Source of the DNA: Streptomyces avidinii
GTDB taxonomy: Bacteria; Actinomycetota; Actinomycetes; Streptomycetales; Streptomycetaceae
Length of the DNA: 64,000 nucleotides
Direction: 5' to 3'
Assembly: GCF_014650695.1 (NCBI RefSeq)
Contig: NZ_BMVL01000021.1
Span: 26,611-90,610 of the forward strand
Shown here piece by piece: positions 27,980 to 36,434 of this stretch (position 1 is its first letter; every line of letters starts with the position of its first letter). Under the pieces are notes generated by a model. That model made no database searches, was not told where the DNA came from, and saw nothing but the letters and a program-made list of their open reading frames with translations. The translations under genes were made by a program, and so were the position numbers.

Positions 27980-28989
27980 CGGCGGGCCTCCTGCGCCGTG
28001 TCGGCGGGGCCGGGAACGGTGGTCGCGTGGTGGCGCGACCCGTCACCGGTGAGGGCGAGGAAGACGTCGTCCAGGTCGGGCGTGTGGACGGTCAGTGCGT
28101 CCGCCGAGACACCGGCGCCCTCCAGCAGGTCGAGTACGGCGCGCAGTGCGGGGATGCTGCCGTCGCTCGGGATCTGCAGGGTGAGCTTCTCCTCGTCGCG
28201 GGCACCCTCGTCGAGTTCGAGCCGGCGGGAGGCGGCGTCCAGGCTGAGCACGTCGGAGAACTGGAGGCGGATGTGGCCGCCGGGGATACGGCGCTTGAGC
28301 TCGTCCGCGGTGCCCTCGGCAACGATCCTGCCCTGGTCGAGGACGGCGATCCGGTCGGCGAGCCGGTCGGCCTCCTCCAGGTACTGCGTGGTGAGGAAGA
28401 TCGTCACGCCCTGGGCGGTGAGCTGCTGGATCAGGTGCCACATGGTGCGGCGACTGCGCGGGTCGAGGCCGGTGGTCGGCTCGTCGAGGAAGATCAGGCT
28501 CGGGTTGCCGACGAGGGTCATCGCCAGGTCCAGCTTGCGGCGCATGCCACCGGAGAAGGTGGAGGCCATCTTGCCGGCCACGTCGGCGAGTTCGAACTGC
28601 CGGAGTAACTCGGCGGTGCGGCGCTTGCCCTCTGCGCGGTCCAGGTGGTGCAGGTCCGCCATGAGCAGCATGTTCTCCTCGGCGGTCAGCAGCCCGTCCA
28701 CCGCGGCGAACTGGCCGGTGACACCGATCCGGGCACGGACGGCGTCCGCGCTCCGCTCCAGCGAGTGCCCCGCCACGGTCGCCTCGCCGGCGTCGGCGGC
28801 GATGAGCGTGGAGAGGATCTGGACCGTGGTGGTCTTCCCCGCCCCGTTCGGGCCGAGCAGCGCGAAGATCGTGCCCGCCTGCACGTGCAGGTCTATCCCG
28901 TCGAGTACGACCTTCTCGCCGTACGACTTGCGCAGGCCGACTGCTCTGATCCCCTGGGGCGGGGCCATCCGTTCGGTCGCGGCACTCAT
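27976..28989 (-). CDS. ABC transporter ATP-binding protein (DrrA-like)
   Basis: 337 residues. Walker A GPNGAGKTT, signature FSGGMRRKLDLA, Walker B LIFLDEPTTGLDPRSRR, and the C-terminal regulatory domain of the daunorubicin-resistance DrrA class (about 230-320). It energises the adjacent permease. Together with the DUF4097 and ribbon-helix-helix genes it forms a leftward four-gene operon, an arrangement often seen in Streptomyces. Confidence 0.92.
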   Translation of the reverse strand: MSAATERMAPPQGIRAVGLRKSYGEKVVLDGIDLHVQAGTIFALLGPNGAGKTTTVQILSTLIAADAGEATVAGHSLERSADAVRARIGVTGQFAAVDGLLTAEENMLLMADLHHLDRAEGKRRTAELLRQFELADVAGKMASTFSGGMRRKLDLAMTLVGNPSLIFLDEPTTGLDPRSRRTMWHLIQQLTAQGVTIFLTTQYLEEADRLADRIAVLDQGRIVAEGTADELKRRIPGGHIRLQFSDVLSLDAASRRLELDEGARDEEKLTLQIPSDGSIPALRAVLDLLEGAGVSADALTVHTPDLDDVFLALTGDGSRHHATTVPGPADTAQEARR

Positions 28990-29034
28990 TGCGCCCCCTC
29001 CGTTTCGTAGCGGTCTCGAGGCAGAGCTCCCACG

Positions 29035-29883
29035 TCAGGCGCCCGGCGCACGCTGGATGGTGATGTCACCGAGGCTGGTCCTCGCGTGCACCTTGACGGT
29101 CTCCGCACCCGCTGCGGGGCCCTCGGCGGACCCCAGGGCGCTGTAGACCGTCCCGGCCTGGGAGTTGATGTCGAGCCAGGCGGCAGTCCCCTGGCGGATC
29201 CCGACTTCGACGTTGCCGGCTTTGGTCTGGAGCTCGACCGTGCCGCGTGCCACTTCCTCGATGCGTACGTTGCCGTTCGAGCTCTTTGACGACACCGACC
29301 CTTGCGCCCGGCCGACCGTGATGTTGCCATTGGCGACCTTCAGCCGCAGATCGCCCGCCACGTCGTCCAGCCACGTGTTGCCGTTGGAGTTCTTGATGTC
29401 GGCATCGCCGCCGACCGTACGGATTCGCACCTCGCCGGACCCGGTGGTGATGTCGACGTCACCCGCCGCCGTGTCGAGGTGCACGTCCCCGTGCTGCGTC
29501 TTGAGTCGCGCCGCGCCGGCCCGGTCGAGCCGGATGTCCCCGGCGCTGGTACGGACCTCGCACTCGCCCAGCGTCCCCTTGCAGCTGATGTCACCCATCT
29601 CCAGCGTGCCGTGCAGCCGCGATCCCTCGGGCAGGGCGACATCGACCGTGACGGAGCCCCGGGCGGAGAACAGCCCGCGCGCCCTCGGGGTCCGGATCGA
29701 CAGCGTGCCGTCGGTGAACTCCACCCTGGTCTCCTCGGCGGCGCGGATGTCGTCCTTGTCGCCGGCGGTGCGCGGCTGGATCTCGACCACCGTGTCGGTG
29801 CGCTCCGCCGCACTGATCCGGGCGACTCCGACCTCCACGTGGATGGTCGCGGTGATGGGTCCCTTGGTCTCGTAAGAAGGCAT
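29035..29883 (-). CDS. DUF4097 beta-strand repeat protein
   Basis: 282 residues made of repeated short beta strands with the pattern GDVxLxTxxGDVxIxTxxG (for example GDIRLDRAGAARLKTQHGDVHLDTAAGDVDITTGSGEV), forming a right-handed beta-helix of the DUF4097/adhesin-like class. There is no signal peptide or membrane segment. The biochemical role is unknown; in actinobacteria the gene is regularly next to DrrAB-type transporters and a ribbon-helix-helix protein, as here. Confidence 0.88.
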   Translation of the reverse strand: MPSYETKGPITATIHVEVGVARISAAERTDTVVEIQPRTAGDKDDIRAAEETRVEFTDGTLSIRTPRARGLFSARGSVTVDVALPEGSRLHGTLEMGDISCKGTLGECEVRTSAGDIRLDRAGAARLKTQHGDVHLDTAAGDVDITTGSGEVRIRTVGGDADIKNSNGNTWLDDVAGDLRLKVANGNITVGRAQGSVSSKSSNGNVRIEEVARGTVELQTKAGNVEVGIRQGTAAWLDINSQAGTVYSALGSAEGPAAGAETVKVHARTSLGDITIQRAPGA

Positions 29884-29998
29884 GGCTGTCCCGTCCTCGT
29901 GAGTCTGGTGATCGCCCCCGCGCCGGGGACGTGAAGAAGTGAGCGAGAGCGATCGGCCTCTCGCACGCCGAAACGGTGCTCCGGCGGAGCTGGACGGC

Positions 29999-30529
29999 CT
30001 AGCTCACCCAGCCCGTGAAGCTCTTGCGCCCGCCGCTCCGCTGGGCCTCCGGCCGGTCGCCCTGCCGGCCGCCACCGGGCTCAAGGGCCCCCGAAACGGC
30101 CCTGACGAGCCACGCGTTGAGCGACAAGCCCTCCCGCGCGGCCACCTGCTCCGCACGCGTCTTGACGTGGCCCGGGAGGCGGAGATTGATCCGGGCGGTA
30201 CTGCTGTCCTCCCCTTCCGGCACGACGGGCACGGCGGGCAGGGCGTGCGCCTCGTCGAAACCCTGCGCCACGAAGGGCTCTTCCCTCGGCGGCGCGGTCA
30301 CGACGAACTCGGGCTCCAGCCCCCGCAACCGCACGTCGACCGAGCCCGGAGCGAGCTCCCGGGTGACCTCCCCCATCGCGTCCGACAGGGCGTTCAGCAG
30401 GGTGAGTCTGGCTGCCGACTCCAGCGGCGCGGTGATGCGCTCGGCAAGAGCGCGAGCTTCTTCGCCACCCGCTTGGGCGGCGACCGCGAGCTCGTTCCGA
30501 AGGCTTGCGACATAGGGCGTGAGGTCCAT
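29999..30529 (-). CDS. Ribbon-helix-helix (HicB/Arc-type) DNA-binding protein
   Basis: 176 residues. The C-terminal part (about 111-150, STARINLRLPGHVKTRAEQVAAREGLSLNAWLVRAVSGAL) is a ribbon-helix-helix motif like that of HicB antitoxins; the N-terminal 60 residues are helical. No HicA-like toxin gene is adjacent, so it is probably the operon repressor rather than an antitoxin. ATG 30529 has GGGGG just upstream. The octamer TGGCGCCA 44 bp upstream is a candidate autoregulatory site. Confidence 0.75.
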   Translation of the reverse strand: MDLTPYVASLRNELAVAAQAGGEEARALAERITAPLESAARLTLLNALSDAMGEVTRELAPGSVDVRLRGLEPEFVVTAPPREEPFVAQGFDEAHALPAVPVVPEGEDSSTARINLRLPGHVKTRAEQVAAREGLSLNAWLVRAVSGALEPGGGRQGDRPEAQRSGGRKSFTGWVS

Positions 30530-30878
30530 GTCCCCCAGCATGACACACACCTGGCACCACGTCGAGCCAATCTGGCGCCACAATCGCCGAGGTTCACAAA
30601 GGTGCAGGTCAGCGCGTGTGCCACACATGCGCCACTCTGAGCCACCCAGACGCCATGCGCCGAAGAATCAGCCCACTGTCCGCGCACGGGACAGGCACGT
30701 CTTCCGGCCTTCGCGAATGCCGCGCCCGCCGCCTGAGAAGGAAACGGGAAACCGTACCGATCACCTCGTCCGTCCGGACGGGGTTGCCGCACTCTTTCCT
30801 CGGCGCCGACGGGGCGTTGACCGCCCTGGTCACCGCGCCTTCCGACGCCACACCTTGCGGTCGAAGCCGTGCTCGACC
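30530..30878. promoter_or_regulatory. Upstream region of the ribbon-helix-helix operon, with TGGCGCCA octamer
   Basis: About 350 bp without an intact gene. TGGCGCCA occurs at 30573-30580 beside the related TGGCACCA (30552-30559). The A/T-richer sequence around 30595-30610 may hold the promoter. The remainder shows nothing recognisable up to the gene fragment that follows. Confidence 0.5.
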
Positions 30879-31277
30879 GTCCAGCACGACCAGGAGCGGC
30901 TCGACAGGCTCGCCGAGGTACGCAACGACAAGGCGGTCTGGGGGCACCGATGCACGTACGAACAGAGCAAGCGCCAGTACCTGGGCGAGGACGTCCTGAA
31001 GGACACGGGCAGCGCCGCGGTCCGGTGGCTAGCCAAGAACGACGAACATGTGGAACGGATGGTGGCGGACCTGGGCCTGCTCGCCCGGCGCACCTCCGCG
31101 GCCAATGACACCGAGGTTCCCGAGCGCCAGCATGGTCCGCCGGTCGTCCTCACCCGTGAATCCCATGGCGTCGAACAAGCCGGCCAGATGGTCCGCGGCG
31201 GTGCGCTGCTGTTCTGCGGGGGCCGGGGACTCCGTCTGGCAGTCCGGGCCGGTCGGCTGCTCGGGGCTGCTCCCTGA
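30879..31277 (+). pseudogene. Probable 5'-truncated remnant of a helical protein
   Basis: From about 30879 one plus-strand frame shows typical Streptomyces codon bias and reads as natural, helical protein (VQHDQERLDRLAEVRNDKAVWG, then KRQYLGEDVLKDTGSAAVRWLAKNDEHVERMVADLGLL) but has no plausible start codon or ribosome binding site; the frame upstream loses codon bias. It ends at a TGA at 31275-31277, and the last 40 residues also look degraded. I do not recognise the family. It is probably the 3' part of a disrupted gene. Confidence 0.4.
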
Positions 31278-31344
31278 GGAGTTCTCGCAGACGAGCACTC
31301 TGGCCGCGTCGGGGGCGCCGGGGGCGTCGACGCTGCTCGGCCTC

Positions 31345-31713
31345 ATGGTGACGGACTCCTGGACGCACGCCCGTGGCCTCGTCGCACGGCGCTTCGCACA
31401 CACCACCACGGGCGGCGCCACCGTCACCGGCCTGGACGACGCCCGGGCCCGGCTCCTCTCCGCGGACACCGCACAGGAGGAGCAGACCGCCCTGGACATC
31501 GCTCTTCACCTCCGCCGAGCGGTCGACTCCGGAGACCTCACCGCCGACGAACTGCGCGCCCTCTCGACCGCGCTGGAGCAACTCGCCGCGCCCCCGCCGG
31601 CGCACCCGGTCACCGTGCACAACGAGATCACCGGCGGCACCCAACACGGCCCCGTCATCCAGTCGGGCCGCATCACGGGCCTGTCCTTCGGCGGCAGGGA
31701 GCCGTGGACGTGA
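31345..31713 (+). CDS. Small protein with C-terminal amyloid-like (RHIM/PP-type) motif
   Basis: 122 residues from the ATG at 31345; the conserved helix SWTHARGLVARRF begins at residue 5, and homologous-looking sequence (GAPGASTLLGLMVTD) upstream suggests the true start could lie up to 25 codons earlier. A helical middle part (LDDARARLLSADTAQEEQTALDIALHLRRA) leads to the C-terminal segment 92-114 with HNEITGGTQHGPVIQSG and RITG. The Asn-x-Ile-x-Gly-Gly / Gly-x-Val-Ile-Gln-x-Gly-x-Ile-x-Gly spacing resembles pseudo-palindromic amyloid signalling motifs known from bacterial and fungal NLR-linked proteins. Function is inferred only. Confidence 0.55.
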   Translation: MVTDSWTHARGLVARRFAHTTTGGATVTGLDDARARLLSADTAQEEQTALDIALHLRRAVDSGDLTADELRALSTALEQLAAPPPAHPVTVHNEITGGTQHGPVIQSGRITGLSFGGREPWT

Positions 31714-31860
31714 TCCCCCCGGGCAGGGCGGCCCGCTCGGTCGGCCCGGTTGCCCGCCGCCCCGTGGTCGCGCAGAAAAGCCCGGTGCGTCGATGAGGGG
31801 AGGCGGAGGGTGACGCCGGCCGGACCGCCCGGGTACCCCGGACCCGGCGCATCCGTCGTA

Positions 31861-32673
31861 TCAGCTCAGCGCCGCTGTGAACAGGAAGTTGCGCGGGACC
31901 TGCGGTACCTGGCGCGGCAGCACGAGGTAGGGCCAGCGGCCGGAGTCCTCCTCACCCGGCTGCTTGATCTCCTCGACGGCCCAGCCGCACTCCTGGAGCA
32001 GCTCCTCCGGTGCGTCGGTGCCGAACAGCCAAGGGGCTCCGTCCTCCTCGAGCGCCTTGATGAACGGCCGGGCCACCGGGTTGTTGAGCGCCGCGGTGCT
32101 GATGAGGTCGCCGGCCACCCGGGCTCCCGGGCCGGAGAGCCCGGCCAGGGTCTCCAGGAGTCCGCGCACGGCCTTCTCCTCCAGGTAGTACAGCAGGCCC
32201 TCGACGATCCACAGCGTGCGCGCCTCGGTGCTGAACCCCGCTTCGCGCAGCGCCGCTTCCCAGGAGCCTGCGAGGTCGACGCCGACGGTGACGCGCGTCA
32301 GCCCCGGGGACGGGGTCGCATCGGCAAGCAGCTCCGCCTTGACGTCCAGCAGCGCGGCGCGGTCGAGCTCGAAGACGCGGACTTCGCGGCCCCAGGCGAG
32401 CCGGTAGGGGCGGGTGTCCATACCGGCGGCGACGAGGACGACCTGGTCGATGTCGTGCTTCTCCAGTGCGTTCAGCAGCACCTGGTCGAGATAGGCCGTA
32501 CGCAGCGCCAGGTAGTCGACCGTGACCGGGCTGGCGTACCGCTTGAGCAGTTCGAAGCCCTTGTCGCCGGCCACTGTGCGGGCGTACGGGTCGTTGAACA
32601 GCGCGTCCTCGCGTTCCGTTTCGAGCGCGCGGGCGGCGGCGGTCCACTGGGCGGTGTAGGAAACGGCTTCCAT
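31861..32673 (-). CDS. SAM-dependent methyltransferase, leucine-carboxyl-methyltransferase (PPM1/TIGR00027) family
   Basis: 270 residues. Diagnostic segments: NDPYARTVAG, YLALRTAYLDQVLLNAL, QVVLVAAGMDTRPYRL (SAM loop), VFELDRAALLDVKAELL and TLWIVEGLLYYL. Members O-methylate carboxylates or phenols in many polyketide and aromatic pathways. GAGGAG is 10 nt before the ATG. It follows the FAD monooxygenase gene by 35 bp in the leftward arm of the cluster, so a tailoring methylation is likely. Confidence 0.88.
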   Translation of the reverse strand: MEAVSYTAQWTAAARALETEREDALFNDPYARTVAGDKGFELLKRYASPVTVDYLALRTAYLDQVLLNALEKHDIDQVVLVAAGMDTRPYRLAWGREVRVFELDRAALLDVKAELLADATPSPGLTRVTVGVDLAGSWEAALREAGFSTEARTLWIVEGLLYYLEEKAVRGLLETLAGLSGPGARVAGDLISTAALNNPVARPFIKALEEDGAPWLFGTDAPEELLQECGWAVEEIKQPGEEDSGRWPYLVLPRQVPQVPRNFLFTAALS

Positions 32674-32708
32674 GGCGGTGTGCTCCTCAGGAGGGTGCGG
32701 GCCGGGTG

Positions 32709-34361
32709 TCACTGTGCACCTCGGCTTCCTTCAAGGTCGGGGCGGCCCAGCAGCGTCGACAGCACGGTGGACAAGGTCCTGCCGGGGTCCGGTACGGCGT
32801 CCTGTGCACGCCAGGCGACGAACCCGTCGGGCCTGGCCAGCAGTGCGCCGGCGGGGCCGGTGCCGGCGACCCGCGTCCAGTCGGCCGTGGGGTCCTGCGT
32901 CTGCGCGCCGGCATCGCCGATTCGGTGGACGGCGAGGTCGAGGCCGGCCGCTTCGGCCTGTTCGGCGGCCGCGTCGCACCAGTCGCCACCGTCGGGTCCG
33001 GCCAGCAGGGTCCAGCGGGCCGTCGCCAGGTCGAGTGTGGAGATGCGCTCGCCGGCACGGGTCACCCAGTGGTGCGGCAGCCGTGAGCCGGGAGTGCCGT
33101 CCAGGCAGGCGGCGACGTCCTCGGTGGAGGGCAGCTCGGCGCCGCCGTCGACGACGGCGGCCGAGTCGTAGCGGTACCCGAGGTGCACGACCGGGGTGTT
33201 GGCCACCCCGGCCTCCTGACGCTGTGCGCCGGCGAAGGGGTTCCAGTGCAGGGCGGGGTGGCGCAGCCTGAGCATTGCCTGGCGCAGGGTGAAGGCGGCC
33301 ACGGGGTGCCGCTCGGTGTGATAGGTGTCGAGGAGCGCTTCCGCCGCCCCGCCGTGCAGCACCTGGGCCAGCTTCCAGGCGAGGTTGTGGGCGTCTGCGA
33401 TCCCGGTGTTCATGCCGAACGCGCCGAGCGGCGGAATGGTGTGGGCAGCGTCCCCGGCGAGGAAGACGCGTCCCTCCCGGAACCGTTCGGCGACCCGGGC
33501 GGTCAGTCGCCAGGGGGCGGCGCTGAGGACCTCCACGTCGACGGCGGGGTCGCCGATCGCGGCGCGCACGAGCTCCGCGCAGCGCTCGTCGGTGAAGTCC
33601 TCGGGCCCCTGACCGGCCTCGGGGTCGAAGTCCACGTGCAGCATCCAGCGTTCTGCGGCGTCGACGGTGATCAGTACGGCCCATGCACCGGGTGCCGTGA
33701 TGTCGGTCATGAACGGCACGCTGCCGAACCGCCCGTACAGATCCGCCCGGAAGACGATGTTCATCTTGGGCACACCGAGCACACCGGGGCCCTCGACCGC
33801 GATGTCCAGCCCGCGGCGCACGGTGCTCGACGCCCCGTCGGCCGCGACCACGAAGTCGGCGTGCACCGTGCTGCCGTCGGCGAACCGGGCGACGGCTCCG
33901 TCCGACCGGGACTCCACCGAGGTCACGGCGGCGTCGTAGCGCACCGTGGCGCCCGCGGCGCGGGCGGCGGGCAGCAGCAGCGCGTCGATCCGGTCCTGGG
34001 GGCAGTTGCCCACCACCTCCACCGGGGTCACCGCGGCGAGGGCCGGGTTGCGGAAGTCCAGGTGACCGCCGACGGGCGGGAACGCGGACTCCGCCAGAGT
34101 GGGTACGGAGTCCTTCCACACGGCGGTACGGGGCCGGACGGATGCGGCGCGGACGGCCTCCTCCAGGCCGGCCTCGCGGAAGAGTTCCATCGTGCGCTCG
34201 TTGACGCCGAGCGCCCGGGGGTGCTGCATCGGTCCCGGCTGCCGCTCCACCACGAGCGCGGGCACGCCGTGCCGGCCGAGGAAGAGCGCGGCGGCGAGTC
34301 CGACGGTGCCACCGCCGACGACGAGAACCGGAACTCGGGTGGGGACGCGGGTGTCGATCAT
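32709..34361 (-). CDS. FAD-dependent aromatic monooxygenase (PheA/TfdB/RdmE class)
   Basis: 550 residues. The N-terminal Rossmann motif VLVVGGGTVGLAAALFLGRHGVPALVVER, the DG motif VVAADGASSTVRRGL and the GD motif RVFLAGDAAHTIPPLGAFGMNTGIADAHNLAWKLAQVL are all intact, followed by a thioredoxin-like C-terminal domain usual for this class. It hydroxylates an aromatic ring with NAD(P)H and O2. Its stop is 7 bp from the MFS gene side (start at 34361, MFS stop at 34369), so MFS, monooxygenase and methyltransferase form one leftward operon. Confidence 0.9.
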   Translation of the reverse strand: MIDTRVPTRVPVLVVGGGTVGLAAALFLGRHGVPALVVERQPGPMQHPRALGVNERTMELFREAGLEEAVRAASVRPRTAVWKDSVPTLAESAFPPVGGHLDFRNPALAAVTPVEVVGNCPQDRIDALLLPAARAAGATVRYDAAVTSVESRSDGAVARFADGSTVHADFVVAADGASSTVRRGLDIAVEGPGVLGVPKMNIVFRADLYGRFGSVPFMTDITAPGAWAVLITVDAAERWMLHVDFDPEAGQGPEDFTDERCAELVRAAIGDPAVDVEVLSAAPWRLTARVAERFREGRVFLAGDAAHTIPPLGAFGMNTGIADAHNLAWKLAQVLHGGAAEALLDTYHTERHPVAAFTLRQAMLRLRHPALHWNPFAGAQRQEAGVANTPVVHLGYRYDSAAVVDGGAELPSTEDVAACLDGTPGSRLPHHWVTRAGERISTLDLATARWTLLAGPDGGDWCDAAAEQAEAAGLDLAVHRIGDAGAQTQDPTADWTRVAGTGPAGALLARPDGFVAWRAQDAVPDPGRTLSTVLSTLLGRPDLEGSRGAQ

Positions 34362-34368
34362 GGGTTCC

Positions 34369-35970
34369 TCACTGGTGGCCGGCGGGCGCGGGGCCGCCCT
34401 CGGGAGAGGACAGGCCGGCCGGCGGCATTCCGGGGGGCTTCATTCCGGGCGGCGGACCGGGGCGGCGCATCTCCTTGGCCATCCGTGTGCTCACCAGAAT
34501 GCCGAGCACGCAAATGATGGCGGTGACCATGAAGACGGTGGTCAGTGCCGAGCTGAGGCCGGAGCGGAGCAGCTCGACGACGTCGGCGGGGAAGGCGGAC
34601 TGCTGCGAGAAGAGCATTTCGCTGACGCCGCGCGGACCGGCCTGGTGCACGAGCTCCGCGGCCTGGCCCTTGAGCTGCTCGGTCTCGTTGACGAAGAGGT
34701 AGTACTGGAGCACGCCGAGCATGCTCACGCCGATCATGCCGCCGAACTCACGGGCCAGCTGGGTGATGGACGACCCGATGCCCATCAGGTGCGGCGGCAG
34801 CGCCGACTGGACCGCGATCATCAGGACCGGCAGGCCGACGCCGGTCCCCGCGCCGATCAGCAACGTGTAGGACGCCGTGACCCACGCGGAGGTGTGGGTG
34901 TCCATCGTCATCAGCGTGCCGAACCCCACGGCGAGCAGGAGCATGGAGAGCATTCCCATGACCCGGATGCCCACCTTGAAGATGGCTCGGCCGGCGACGA
35001 GGCTGCCCACGATGCTGGCGACCTGGAAGGGGAAGAGGGTCAGTCCGGTCTTCCCGATCGAGCCGCCCGTCACGCCTTGGGCGAAGACCGGCACGAAGAA
35101 GATCGCGCTGTACATCACCAGGCCGATGACGAAGTTCACCACGAACGCCGCGCTCAGGGCGCTGTTGGAGAACAGGGTCAGCGGGATGATCGGCGACTCG
35201 TGCCGCCGCTCGACGCGGATGAAGAAGACGAACGCGGCGATGCCGGTCAGCAGGGCCGCCCACACCGACCACTCCCCCAGGTCCCGCTTCTCGCCGGCCT
35301 CGTAGAGGGCGTAGAGCACCCCCGCGATGGCGTACGTGACGAGGACGGCACCGAGGATGTCGACCTTCTGCCCGGAGGCCTCGGTCTGGTGCTCCCTGTA
35401 GTTGCGGTGGATCAGCCAGGCGGCGAGCAGCAGCAGCGGCGGGTTGATGAAGAATGCCCAGCGCCAGCCCACGTACTCGCCGATTCCACTGCCCACCAGC
35501 GGGCCCAGGAGGCTGCTCAGGCCGAAAACGGAGGCGAATACGCCTTGCAGCCGGCTGCGCAGCCGCGGCGGGAACTGGAGGCCGATCGCCGCCATTCCAA
35601 TGGGAAACAGCGCGGCCGCGCCCAGTCCCTGGAGCCCGCGCGCCGCCACCAGCTCGGGCATGCTCCGAGCGAATCCACACCAGAGGGAGCCCACCAGGAA
35701 GATGGCGATACCAATATTGATCATGCGCTTGCGGCCGAAATGGTCGGAGAATTTTCCGTACAGCGGCAGCAGGGCGGTGAGCGCCAGCATATAGCTGCCG
35801 AAAACCCAGGCCGATAACTCAACATGACCGAACTCGGCAACAATGGTGGGCGTGACGGTTCCCGCGATGGTCGCGTCGAGCGCCGAGACCGTCATTGCCA
35901 GGATAAAACCCCATACCGGGGTGAGTAGATGACCGATGGGTTCTTTCTCGGCAGTCGTCGCAGCACTCAT
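34369..35970 (-). CDS. MFS drug-efflux transporter (DHA2/EmrB, 14 TM), TTA-containing
   Basis: 533 residues with about 14 hydrophobic segments. GRKRMINIGIAIFLVGSLWCGFARSMPELVAARGLQGLGAAALFP covers the conserved loop 2-3 motif and motif C-like region. It is likely the exporter or self-resistance pump for the cluster product. The codon for the Leu in GHVELSAW is TTA (35815-35817), so expression should require the bldA tRNA. First gene of the leftward operon; AAAGGAAA lies about 11 nt before the ATG. Confidence 0.9.
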   Translation of the reverse strand: MSAATTAEKEPIGHLLTPVWGFILAMTVSALDATIAGTVTPTIVAEFGHVELSAWVFGSYMLALTALLPLYGKFSDHFGRKRMINIGIAIFLVGSLWCGFARSMPELVAARGLQGLGAAALFPIGMAAIGLQFPPRLRSRLQGVFASVFGLSSLLGPLVGSGIGEYVGWRWAFFINPPLLLLAAWLIHRNYREHQTEASGQKVDILGAVLVTYAIAGVLYALYEAGEKRDLGEWSVWAALLTGIAAFVFFIRVERRHESPIIPLTLFSNSALSAAFVVNFVIGLVMYSAIFFVPVFAQGVTGGSIGKTGLTLFPFQVASIVGSLVAGRAIFKVGIRVMGMLSMLLLAVGFGTLMTMDTHTSAWVTASYTLLIGAGTGVGLPVLMIAVQSALPPHLMGIGSSITQLAREFGGMIGVSMLGVLQYYLFVNETEQLKGQAAELVHQAGPRGVSEMLFSQQSAFPADVVELLRSGLSSALTTVFMVTAIICVLGILVSTRMAKEMRRPGPPPGMKPPGMPPAGLSSPEGGPAPAGHQ

Positions 35971-36434
35971 CCGTAACGGTTTCCTTTCCCCTGCCAACAT
36001 GTCCTGACGGACCTCCCCCCAGCCTGCAGGAGGCTCGCCGGCGACTCAATTTCCCAACGGTGCAGCCTTGTTGCTCCCCCTTCCCGGTTGCGCACTCGGG
36101 CGTCCGGCCGGCGGCGTGCCGACCATCACTTACCGGACAGTCAGGGACGAAAGGGGCTGCGCGACGATGACGGACCTCGCCGGCACGCGCACCCGGGGCA
36201 CGCTCGGCAGGCGGACCCGTTCCAGGTCCATCGAAGCCACGGACCGAGAAGGGAAGAAGGACGATGACCGGGTACTGAATCCATCCCGCCGCCTGCAACT
36301 CTTTCACGGAGTCCGGCTGAATCTCTCTTCCCAAAGACGCAAACAACGACGTTTCCCGGCCAGGATGTGCAGCAGAACAACATTGAACCGCGGCCAATAC
36401 TGGATCCCATCAGCCAGTGGAGGAGCAGGTTTCA
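35971..36434. other. Divergent promoter region of the biosynthetic cluster
   Basis: 464 bp separating the leftward exporter operon from the rightward biosynthetic operon, with lower G+C than the flanking genes (for example 36285-36400). Open frames here lack codon bias. GGAGGAG at 36419-36425 is the ribosome binding site for the first rightward gene. No clear operator palindrome was recognised. Confidence 0.6.

Noticed and set aside
29999..30529. HicAB toxin-antitoxin module
   Set aside because: Only the HicB-like ribbon-helix-helix protein is present; no HicA-like gene lies next to it, so a toxin-antitoxin call is not supported.
31029..31499. Minus-strand frame with natural-looking segment DHLAGLFDAMGFTGEDDRRTMLALG
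   Set aside because: It lies opposite plus-strand sequence with better codon bias and has no start context; probably an antisense shadow, though I am less sure here than elsewhere.
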